Of a stretch of DNA of 64,000 nucleotides, positions 54,565-62,507 are shown piece after piece. The stretch covers positions 1,309,001 to 1,373,000 of the forward strand of contig NZ_CP054151.1 in NCBI RefSeq assembly GCF_021310995.1. The letters run 5' to 3'. Both the position numbers and the translations under genes were made by a program. The stretch is from Agrobacterium vaccinii (GTDB lineage Bacteria > Pseudomonadota > Alphaproteobacteria > Rhizobiales > Rhizobiaceae). A model generated the notes under the pieces. The model worked only from the letters and a program-made list of their open reading frames with translations, was not told where the DNA came from and ran no database searches. Every line of letters begins with the position of its first letter. Positions within the stretch are counted from its first letter, which is position 1.

Positions 54565-54653
54565 CGTCGTTCTTTCTCTGTCATCGCACGGGGATGGAAT
54601 ACAGAAATGCTGCCTTGTATTCAATATGTCGACAGACGTTTGAGCGAAGAGTT

Positions 54654-56018
54654 TTAGGGTTGTAGCCGCTTCTTCAGAGAGGCCACGATCCGTTTCGTCA
54701 GCGCTTCGTAATCCTCATCGAAGTGGTGGCCGCCGTCGATGCCGATGATCTCGGCGCCCTTGTCCTTCAATGCCGGGCAGGCAGCGTCTTCATCATCTGT
54801 GCCGTAGACGCACTGCACGATTTTCGGATCGACCTTCTCCAGATCGGTGACGGGGTCCTGCGTGCCGGAGCCGGAGACGCCAAGCCAGCCGCCCACCGAA
54901 ATTTCGTAGGAGACCTCATGGGACAGCGACAGCAGGCTCATCTGCACGACGCGGCTTTTGTCCTTTTCCGGCAACAGGTTATAGGTTACGGGAATGACGT
55001 CGGCACCGAAGGAATAACCGATCAGCACAACGTTCTTGACCTTCCACTCCTTGCGGTAAGTGTCGATGATGCGGGACAGATCATCGGCGATGTCCTGAGG
55101 CTTTTTTTCGGACCAGAAGTAACGCAGCGAGTCCACGCCGATTGTCGGCACGCCGTCCTGTTGCAGGAAACTGCCGACATCCTTGTCCAGATCGCGCCAG
55201 CCACCATCGCCGGAGTAGATGATCGCCATCGTATCCATGGTTGGCTTTGCTTCCAGCACGGTCAGCGGCAGACCGAGCGGATTATCCGTATTGCCGGCGG
55301 CATCGATGCGATCCTGCAAGGCTTCGGCAAGCGCTGCCTGCGGCTCGTCGGTGACGTCCTTGATGTCGATGTCGGAATGGGATTTCAGCAGTTCTTCGAC
55401 ATGCGCGCGACCCTTGGCATCGGCCTTGGGCGTGAAGACGACGCTAACGGGCGCGGGTAGGGCGCCGTCGGTCAGGCCGTAAATCGTGCGGTTGCCGTCT
55501 TTCTGCTTGGTGGCGGGGGTGCAGAGGATCTTTTCAAGTGGAATACCTGCAACAGGATCGACGGCCACGGCCTCGCCGATGGTGGCAGCCGGGCTTTGCG
55601 CAATCATGGCCAGCGCCAACGTCGCGCCATCACCCATACCTGCGATAATCGGCGGGCGGTAGTTGGAGACATTGGCCTTGCGCTGAATTTCCTGCGCCAG
55701 TTCCTCGATGTCGGAGATCATATAGACGCAGTCATCATCGTCGGCCTGAAGAGCCGCCATATATTTTGGAAAATCGATTCCGACGACTGCCGCACCCTTT
55801 TCCACCAGCGCTTCGGCTTCGGTCTGCTCCTGCTCACCCCAGCCGCTCTGGCCGGAGATCAGGAAAATATTGGCTGCCACGTCGCCATCCGGCAGCATGA
55901 TGTGATCTGGCGGGATCATGCCTGTCTGAAAGCCGTTGGCGTCCTGTGCCGACACTGAAAACGGAATGGAAAGTGTCGCTGCTATCAAGGCGGCTTTCAG
56001 ATATGTCAGGCCTGTCAT
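54654..56018 (-). CDS. acvB: Lysyl-phosphatidylglycerol hydrolase / virulence protein AcvB
   Basis: A 454-residue periplasmic protein with a signal peptide (cleavage near VSAQ). It holds two related alpha/beta-hydrolase-like halves. The N-terminal half has GMGDGATLAL in place of the nucleophile elbow and so looks non-catalytic. The C-terminal VirJ-like half has the nucleophile S336 in LIGYSFGAD and a histidine in IDGGHHFDEDY. AcvB of A. tumefaciens is needed for virulence and hydrolyses lysyl-PG made by LpiA. Its start overlaps the lpiA stop as ATGA, so synthesis and removal of the lipid are translated together. Confidence 0.93.
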   Translation of the reverse strand: MTGLTYLKAALIAATLSIPFSVSAQDANGFQTGMIPPDHIMLPDGDVAANIFLISGQSGWGEQEQTEAEALVEKGAAVVGIDFPKYMAALQADDDDCVYMISDIEELAQEIQRKANVSNYRPPIIAGMGDGATLALAMIAQSPAATIGEAVAVDPVAGIPLEKILCTPATKQKDGNRTIYGLTDGALPAPVSVVFTPKADAKGRAHVEELLKSHSDIDIKDVTDEPQAALAEALQDRIDAAGNTDNPLGLPLTVLEAKPTMDTMAIIYSGDGGWRDLDKDVGSFLQQDGVPTIGVDSLRYFWSEKKPQDIADDLSRIIDTYRKEWKVKNVVLIGYSFGADVIPVTYNLLPEKDKSRVVQMSLLSLSHEVSYEISVGGWLGVSGSGTQDPVTDLEKVDPKIVQCVYGTDDEDAACPALKDKGAEIIGIDGGHHFDEDYEALTKRIVASLKKRLQP

Positions 56019-58615
56019 TTACCAATCACTCCTCTGACGCCGCCGCTGATGAGAACGGTTGCGTCCATAAGCGCCAATGCGGCGCTGGTACCGTTGGAAA
56101 CCGCGACATAGCGTGGTTCCCATTTCGGGTGAAACTTAGACTTGAACGCTCTTAATCCCTTGAAATTATAAAAACGTTCGCCGTGTTCAAACAAAGTTCC
56201 GCCTATCCGGTCCCAGACCGGCGCAGCGTCACGCTTCGACATGCCGGAAAGCGGGGCCATCCCAAGGTTGAAATAGGAGTAACCCTGTTCGCGCATATAT
56301 TCAATAATGCTGACGAACAGAAAGTCCATCGCCCCACGCGGTGCATCGGGTGAAAAGCGCATGAGATCGACTGTGACTTCCTGCTTGGTCTCCGTCATCA
56401 AAAGGTTGGCGAAAGCCGTGATCTGACCGTCTTTGTAGAGGACGGCAACCGGCTGAGACAGGATGTAGTCCTTCTCGAAAGACCCCAGGGAGAACGTCTT
56501 TTCGCGGGTATTGTGGTGCGCAAGCCAGGATTCCGAGACGCGCTTGAGGTCCTCGTAGACTTCTGGAACCTGCGGCGTGTCGATGACCGAGAAGGTCAGG
56601 CCATCGCGGGCACCACGGCTGAGCGACTGTCGCAGATTGGCGAGCTTGCCGCCCTTCAGTTCGAACTTGGTAAGGTCAACCATGGCCAGTTCGCCAAGCT
56701 TGAAAGCGCGCAGACCGGCATCGGCGCAATAGGTCAGGATGGCAGGTGAAATCTGGTAGAAGACCGCGCGACCACCGGAAGAGCGTGCCGTTTCCACGAA
56801 CTGCCAGACGAGATCGGCAAAATCCTTTTCGTCGCCAACAGGATCGGCAAGAGCAATCCAAGAGCGGCCACGAATGCCGTACATGATAAAGGCGTTGCCG
56901 CTTTCCGACAGCATGACGTGCTTGTCACCCATGCGGACGAGATTGGCGTCGGCGACATCCTGCTTCTGGACGATAGCAGTGGCTTTTTCGACATCATCAG
57001 GGTGAATTTCGTCCGGTTTGTAGATGACCGGGCGTAGCAGGCTGAAAATCGCAACCGTGGACGAGGCGAGAACCAGCCCCAGAAGCGCGCGCAGGCTTCG
57101 CGGTGCTTCCTCGGAAAACTCGAACTGCCACCACAGCGTCTGGCTGTAATCCGTATCGCGGTAGACGAAGAACAGAATGGTGGCGGCACCGGCAACGATG
57201 ACGGCCATGGCGGCAAGCCATGTGGGCCCGAGCGCCTGGCGCAGCAGCGAGGCGTGGCGTGTGAAGCTTCTGATATTGAAGAACAGCGCAACGATGAAAA
57301 TGCCGAGGAAAATCGCCTCGAAAACCGCGATGGCCTTGATCAGCGACAGGAACAGACCACCGGCAGCCGCCACCAGTGCTACCCACCATGCGCCATCGAG
57401 ACGCTGGCTGAGGCCGCGTGAGGCAACAACCAGCACGAGACCGAGGATACTCGACAGAAAGTGCGCGGCCTCGATGATCGGCAGAGGTACGAAGCCGGAC
57501 AGGAAGTCCAGGTTGCTATCTGGTGTTGGCGTCACGCTCGAAAAAATAAGCATGGTGCCGAGAATGAGGGCGTAGGCAGACAGCAGAGAGGGCGCAAGCC
57601 GCCCGGCCAGATTGCCGATATCGGCCATGACAGGCTTGGAGGCGAACTGTTTCATCTCCGTTGCCAGCATCAGCATGATGGCGACGAGAAGCGGCAGGAC
57701 GTGGTAGATCATGCGATACAGCACGAGGCCGCCAAGAAGCTGATCAAGGCTGATGGCATTGCCAAGGCCCGCGACCATCACCGTTTCGAACACGCCGAGA
57801 CCCGCCGGGACGTGGCTGAGAACACCAAGACCCACCGCCGTCGCATAGATCGCGAAAAAGCTTGGCCAACCGACATTCGTCTCTGGCAGCAGCACGTAAA
57901 GCACCGAGGCCGACGCCGCGATATCGAGAGCGGAAACCAGGAACTGGCGGGATGACGTTCTGCTATCGGGAAGGCGAAGTTTCAGACGCTTGATTTGAAG
58001 CACGCGGCCATTGCGGCCCAGAAACATCAGTGCCGCCATGATGCAGATGACGACAAGTGCGGCACCCCGCAACCAGATGGCATCAACGCCGATGATGGCG
58101 GCTACGCGCGGCGCAACGATAAGGGTTGAAAGGGCGCTAACGGCCAGCAAGCCGAGACCGAAGGACAGGGTGACGAAAGCGATGATGCGCGCAATATCCG
58201 AAGGCGTCAGCCCCATGCGCGAATAGGCACGGAAGCGGATGGCACCGCCGCTGAGCGGCCCGAAGCCCGCCGTGTTGCCCACGGCATAGGCGATGAAGGC
58301 GGTGGCAATGACCGACGGTGTCGGGACCTTCTTGCCAATATATTCGATGGCGTTGGCGTCGTAACAGATTAGCGCTGCGAAGCTCAGTCCCGTGAACAGG
58401 ATGGCAAGTGCGACCGCGCGCCAACTGGTATCAGCCAGGGCATCGACGATGTCGTCATAGCGCACTTCCGATGTCAGCTTGTAGATGGTGAAGGTCATCA
58501 TCACGAAGACGATCGTCACCGCGATGGATGTGATATGCGGCCTGTACCGCTCAAAAAAGCCTTCAAGACCGGCTTCGGCCTCTTCGATCTGCGCTACGTC
58601 TGTCTTCTCTGTCAT
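56015..58615 (-). CDS. lpiA: Bifunctional lysylphosphatidylglycerol flippase/synthetase (MprF/LpiA)
   Basis: An 866-residue inner membrane enzyme. The N-terminal two-thirds hold about fourteen hydrophobic helices (flippase domain, with GNTAGFGPLSGGAIRFRAYSRMGL and HVPAGLGVFETVMV). The C-terminal cytoplasmic domain (about 545-850) is the GNAT-like DUF2156 synthetase that uses Lys-tRNA and phosphatidylglycerol (GNAFIMYGIRGRSWIALADPVG, LGMAPLSGMSKRD, KFHPKWEPRYVAV). It reduces negative membrane charge, as in acid-tolerant rhizobia. The ATG at 58615 has GTGGAAA ahead of it, and a GTG at 58654 is possible. First gene of the lpiA-acvB operon. Confidence 0.95.
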   Translation of the reverse strand: MTEKTDVAQIEEAEAGLEGFFERYRPHITSIAVTIVFVMMTFTIYKLTSEVRYDDIVDALADTSWRAVALAILFTGLSFAALICYDANAIEYIGKKVPTPSVIATAFIAYAVGNTAGFGPLSGGAIRFRAYSRMGLTPSDIARIIAFVTLSFGLGLLAVSALSTLIVAPRVAAIIGVDAIWLRGAALVVICIMAALMFLGRNGRVLQIKRLKLRLPDSRTSSRQFLVSALDIAASASVLYVLLPETNVGWPSFFAIYATAVGLGVLSHVPAGLGVFETVMVAGLGNAISLDQLLGGLVLYRMIYHVLPLLVAIMLMLATEMKQFASKPVMADIGNLAGRLAPSLLSAYALILGTMLIFSSVTPTPDSNLDFLSGFVPLPIIEAAHFLSSILGLVLVVASRGLSQRLDGAWWVALVAAAGGLFLSLIKAIAVFEAIFLGIFIVALFFNIRSFTRHASLLRQALGPTWLAAMAVIVAGAATILFFVYRDTDYSQTLWWQFEFSEEAPRSLRALLGLVLASSTVAIFSLLRPVIYKPDEIHPDDVEKATAIVQKQDVADANLVRMGDKHVMLSESGNAFIMYGIRGRSWIALADPVGDEKDFADLVWQFVETARSSGGRAVFYQISPAILTYCADAGLRAFKLGELAMVDLTKFELKGGKLANLRQSLSRGARDGLTFSVIDTPQVPEVYEDLKRVSESWLAHHNTREKTFSLGSFEKDYILSQPVAVLYKDGQITAFANLLMTETKQEVTVDLMRFSPDAPRGAMDFLFVSIIEYMREQGYSYFNLGMAPLSGMSKRDAAPVWDRIGGTLFEHGERFYNFKGLRAFKSKFHPKWEPRYVAVSNGTSAALALMDATVLISGGVRGVIGK

Positions 58616-58792
58616 AGGCTTTTCCACAGGATCAGATTGCTTTTTGCGAACCACAACATTTTGACGCTAGTTCGTTGTGTTTTCACAAATACGAAGATTT
58701 GATTTTTATTTCATAAATTCGTTGAATGATCGGCGCGGCGACCCAGCAACCGGTCTTGTTGCGTCGGTTTGATCCTGCATGGACATGAAAGC

Positions 58793-58825
58793 AATATACC
58801 GGCGGCTGTGCGACGGTATATTTTT
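58793..58825 (-). terminator. Hairpin after the dipeptidase gene
   Basis: AATATACCG (58793-58801) pairs with CGGTATATT (58814-58822), nine pairs, with a T-run on one strand and A-run on the other. It follows the dipeptidase stop at 58832 on the minus strand. Confidence 0.6.
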
Positions 58826-58831
58826 AACCGG

Positions 58832-59869
58832 TCATGCGCCCCAGGTCGCTTCGAGCACCCGGACCCAGTTGCCGTGGCAAATCTTTTCCAGCGAGGCCTG
58901 CTCGTAACCGGCATTTCGCAGGGCATCCACGAGAAGCTGGAGATCGGCGACATCTCTCATTGCAGCGGGAATGGTGGTGCCATCGAAATCCGAACCGAAT
59001 GCGACGTGGTCGATACCCATGCGCTCCACCATGTAATCGACGTGCCGCACCAGTTCGCCAAGGTCCGTATCGGCATTCTTCACACCATCCTGGCGCATGA
59101 ACAGCACGCCGAAATTAACACCGGCGAGCCCGCCCGTGTCCTTGATGGCATCCAACTGCCGGTCGGTGAGATTGCGGCTGTGATTGCACAGCGCGTGCGC
59201 GTTGGAATGGGACGCGACGAGAGGGGCATCGGAGATTTTGGCGATATCCCAGAAGCCCTGCTCGTTCATGTGGGAAAGATCGACCAGAACCTTCAACGCG
59301 TTGCAGGTCTTCACCAGTCGCACGCCCGCTTCGGTGAGGCCGGGGCCGATATCCGGCGTTGAAGGGAAGCGGAAGGGAACGCCGTGCGCGAATATATTGG
59401 GGCGGCTCCACACCGGGCCCAGCGTGCGCAAACCCGCCTGATGCAAAACGTGCAGCGCATCCAGGTCGGCATCGAAGGCTTCGACACCTTCGATGTGCAG
59501 AACCGAGGCGAACGCGCCACGATCCATCGCGCCGCGAATATCTGAAGCACTGCGGCAGACCTTGACCGCGCCGTTCGAGGCGGCTTCGATTCGAAACAAC
59601 AGGCTGGCCATGCCGAGTGTGGTCGCAAGCGCATCCGGCTGCGCAGGCGCGATGAAATCGCCATTGGCATCGAAACCGCGCGGGGAGGGGACGTAGATCG
59701 CGCAGAGACCACCGGCTAGACCACCCTTCCGCGCCCGCGGCAAATCGATATGCCCCGCCGCGTCGCCGTTCAGAAACTGTTCTTCCGGTACCGGATAATC
59801 GGACAGTTTAAGCCGCAGCAGGGTATCGTTATGGCCATCGAAGACGGGTACGGCGGTGGAGCTGGTCAT
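58832..59869 (-). CDS. M19-family membrane dipeptidase
   Basis: A 345-residue zinc-dependent renal-dipeptidase-type enzyme. The first zinc ligands are in VFDGHNDTL (H-x-D), then SVLHIEGVEAF with the bridging glutamate, LVDLSHMNEQGFWD and LVASHSNAHAL with the next two histidines, and FGSDFDGT for the final aspartate. Members hydrolyse L-Xaa-D-Xaa or dehydro-dipeptides and cope with D-residues at the C-terminus. ATG 59869 gives the right start for the conserved N-terminus, and the frame extending to 60001 overlaps the divergent gene. The neighbours with D-amino acid chemistry suggest D-peptide use. Confidence 0.9.
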   Translation of the reverse strand: MTSSTAVPVFDGHNDTLLRLKLSDYPVPEEQFLNGDAAGHIDLPRARKGGLAGGLCAIYVPSPRGFDANGDFIAPAQPDALATTLGMASLLFRIEAASNGAVKVCRSASDIRGAMDRGAFASVLHIEGVEAFDADLDALHVLHQAGLRTLGPVWSRPNIFAHGVPFRFPSTPDIGPGLTEAGVRLVKTCNALKVLVDLSHMNEQGFWDIAKISDAPLVASHSNAHALCNHSRNLTDRQLDAIKDTGGLAGVNFGVLFMRQDGVKNADTDLGELVRHVDYMVERMGIDHVAFGSDFDGTTIPAAMRDVADLQLLVDALRNAGYEQASLEKICHGNWVRVLEATWGA

Positions 59870-59987
59870 GAGGCGTTCGCTTTCGGAAAGTGTATCACTG
59901 GCATTGCTGTATGCGTCAGATAGGTGCAAATGCAATGCCGCAACAGGTCTGAACCCGCAAAGCGGGAAGCATTTGAACGGAAAATAC

Positions 59988-61499
59988 ATGCTGGATGACA
60001 ATGACTGGAGCGCCGCATCGGCGGTTGCGGAGCAATTTGCAGGTCAGTGGAAAAACGACGAGCCGGGCGGTGCTATCATCGGTTTCGACATCAGCGGCAT
60101 CCGGTTTTCAAAGGCTGGTGGCGTTGAGAGCATGGCGACGAAGGCTCCTTTCACCGCCCGCAGCATCGTGCGCTACGCCTCGGTGACCAAGCATGTGTTT
60201 TCTGCCATGGTGCTTGCAAACAGCGATCTCATCGCGCTTGACGATCCCCTCGGGAAACATCTGTCAGAGCTGCAATCCCCGCTTGCCGATGTGACGGTTG
60301 GGCAGGCTTTGGACATGAGCGGTGGCCTGCCGGATGTCCGCGAATGTCTCTCTCTCCTTGGGCTCTCGGTCTACACGGAGACGAAGGCAGGGCCGCTGCT
60401 GGACTATCTCTCACGCCTCACCCGCCTCAATTTTGAGACCGGGCATGAGGTGTCCTATTCCAACACCGGATATCGTCTGGTCGAGGCTGCGCTGGAGCGC
60501 AAAGGGCGACGGTTCGATGATTTCGTGCAGGAGAACATCGCAGGCCCGCTCGGCATTTTTCTCAAGGCGCCGGATGTCTGGAACGATCCGGTCGATGGTC
60601 TTGTGCCGGGTTATTGGCGAAATGACCGTGGCTGGCAACTTTCGGCGGCGGGCCTGCATCTCTCGGCATCCGGCAGTCTGGCTGGCAGCGCGGAAGCGCT
60701 GGTGCGCTGGCTTCAGACGCTGCTGAACGGTGAGCAGGGCTTTGCCGGTACGTTGCAGGCGCTTTCGGTGGAACGTACCCTCGCCAACGGAGCACTGAGC
60801 GAATACGGGCTTGGCGTGCGCTGGTCGCATCTGGGCGAGCGGCGTTTTGTGGGGCATGGCGGCTCACACCCCGGGTACAAGACATATTTCCTGCTGGACC
60901 CGGACCACAGGAAAGGCGTCGTTGTCGTCTCCAACCGTGAGGACACCAACGGTTTCAAGATCGCTCTGGAGACCATGGCGGCACTGACCGGACTGCCGTT
61001 ACCGCGACCGATGACGGGGTTGCCCGAAGGCCTCTATGTCACGGAAACGGGGCTGTGGTGGCTGGAGATCAAGGGCAGCACCTGCACCTTCATCGATGCC
61101 GACGATACGCTCTATGACGATGGTGACGGCTGGGCGTCGTCGCGGTCCGCCTCGTCTCCCATGCGGCTGCGGCTGGATGGAAAGGCATTGGTCGGTGAAG
61201 CCGGGCATGCACCTCGCCGATTTCTCCCGGTCGGCAAACACGAGGTCGATCCCGCTCTTGCAGGGCGTTGGCGCTCGCCGGAAGGGTCGGAATTCGAGAT
61301 TGCCGATGGCGCTTTCACGACGGGAATTGGCCCGCTTCGTACCACCACGCCGCTGAAGGCACTCGGCAACGGACGCTATCTTTTTACCCTCGTGGACGGC
61401 CCCTGGACCAAAAGAGTGTGCCTGCACATGTTGGACAAAGACCGTATCGAACTGGTGTCCAGCCGCGCGCGGATGATCGAATACCGACGCTCGACCTGA
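59988..61499 (+). CDS. D-aminopeptidase-like serine hydrolase (beta-lactamase fold)
   Basis: A 503-residue protein of the penicillin-binding/esterase (S12) family. The nucleophile is S65 in ASVTK, the second catalytic motif is YSN in EVSYSNTGY, and the third is GHGGSHPG. From about residue 340 on there are two further beta-barrel-like domains, the architecture of the Ochrobactrum D-aminopeptidase DAP, which removes N-terminal D-amino acids from peptides. The total length is close to that enzyme's 520 residues. No signal peptide is present, so it acts in the cytoplasm. ATG 59988 has GGAAA upstream. Divergent from the dipeptidase gene with 118 bases between. Confidence 0.85.
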   Translation: MLDDNDWSAASAVAEQFAGQWKNDEPGGAIIGFDISGIRFSKAGGVESMATKAPFTARSIVRYASVTKHVFSAMVLANSDLIALDDPLGKHLSELQSPLADVTVGQALDMSGGLPDVRECLSLLGLSVYTETKAGPLLDYLSRLTRLNFETGHEVSYSNTGYRLVEAALERKGRRFDDFVQENIAGPLGIFLKAPDVWNDPVDGLVPGYWRNDRGWQLSAAGLHLSASGSLAGSAEALVRWLQTLLNGEQGFAGTLQALSVERTLANGALSEYGLGVRWSHLGERRFVGHGGSHPGYKTYFLLDPDHRKGVVVVSNREDTNGFKIALETMAALTGLPLPRPMTGLPEGLYVTETGLWWLEIKGSTCTFIDADDTLYDDGDGWASSRSASSPMRLRLDGKALVGEAGHAPRRFLPVGKHEVDPALAGRWRSPEGSEFEIADGAFTTGIGPLRTTTPLKALGNGRYLFTLVDGPWTKRVCLHMLDKDRIELVSSRARMIEYRRST

Positions 61500-61514
61500 A
61501 AAGCCCGAGCGTCG
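61485..61514. terminator. Hairpin between convergent serine hydrolase and transaminase genes
   Basis: CGACGCTCG (61485-61493) pairs perfectly with CGAGCGTCG (61506-61514), overlapping the stop of the plus-strand gene. No T-run. Confidence 0.55.
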
Positions 61515-61521
61515 ATCGGCG

Positions 61522-62388
61522 TTAGATCGCCGTCTTCAGCGCATGCTCGAGATACAATTCACGCAGACGCGTGACGAGCGGGCCGGGCTTGCCGTCGCCG
61601 ACGGCTTGGCCGTCGATTTTGGTGACGGACATCACGAAGTTACCGGCGCTGGTGAGTGCCGCTTCCTGAGAAGTCAGCGCTTCTTCAAGTGTGAAGGCGC
61701 GCTCTTCCAGCGTCAGCCCTGATTCTTCAATCAGTTGCAGAACCGCCTGACGGGTGCAGCCGGGCAGCGTCTTGTTGCTGTTGCCGCGCGTCACGAGTTT
61801 TTTGTCAGCGGTGATGATATAGGCTGTCGATGAGGCGCCTTCAGTGACGAAGCCGTCTTCGATCATCCATGCCTCATCGCAGCCCTCGGCCTTGGCAATG
61901 CGCTTGGCCATGACCTGCGGCAGCAGGCAGACGGACTTGATGTCGCGGCGGGCCCAGCGCTGGTCCGGCACGGATTTCACCGACAGTCCAGTTGCTTCCT
62001 GCGGCGTGCCGACCAGCTTCTTTACCTGCGGGAACATCACGAGTGTCGGGGCGAGATCGTCGGAGAACAGGAAGTTGCGGTCTTCGGCACCGCGCGTCAG
62101 TTGAAGATAGATCAGACCTTCCGTCAGATTGTTATCCCTAATCAGGCGCCGTTCAGCCTCCACGATCTGCTGCGTCGTGACCGGCAGCGTGATGTCGATT
62201 TCACCGGCGCTGCGTTGCAGCCGGGCCATGTGCAGATCGCTGTCGATCAGCTTGCCATCAATGATGGATGTCACCTCATAAATGCCGTCGCCGAAGAGAA
62301 AGCCGCGATCGAATATGGAAAGCTTGGCTTCGGATTCGGGGAGGAACTCGCCGTTGAGATAGACGATGCGGTCGGTTGCGCTGGGCAT
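61522..62388 (-). CDS. D-amino acid aminotransferase (PLP fold IV)
   Basis: A 288-residue class IV transaminase. Signatures are VYLNGEFLPESEAKLSIFDRGFLFGDGIYEV at the N-terminus, the PLP lysine K151 in RRDIKSVCLLPQVMAK, and EGASSTAYII with NKTLPGCTRQAVL at the phosphate-binding site. The DRGFLFGDGIYEV segment fits D-alanine transaminases better than branched-chain ones, though the fold does not decide. It would make D-amino acids or remove their amino group. ATG 62388 is a plausible start. The neighbouring dipeptidase and D-aminopeptidase-like gene support a D-amino acid module. Confidence 0.87.
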   Translation of the reverse strand: MPSATDRIVYLNGEFLPESEAKLSIFDRGFLFGDGIYEVTSIIDGKLIDSDLHMARLQRSAGEIDITLPVTTQQIVEAERRLIRDNNLTEGLIYLQLTRGAEDRNFLFSDDLAPTLVMFPQVKKLVGTPQEATGLSVKSVPDQRWARRDIKSVCLLPQVMAKRIAKAEGCDEAWMIEDGFVTEGASSTAYIITADKKLVTRGNSNKTLPGCTRQAVLQLIEESGLTLEERAFTLEEALTSQEAALTSAGNFVMSVTKIDGQAVGDGKPGPLVTRLRELYLEHALKTAI

Positions 62389-62507
62389 GGTTAGGTCCTT
62401 CTACACTCGGCGTTTGGCCGAGACTCATGGTCTGACATATGGCCAAGCATTAGCGTGATTTGCGGCAAAACGGCAGTGCAAACAATGTCGTTTCTTCCCG
62501 CAAACCG

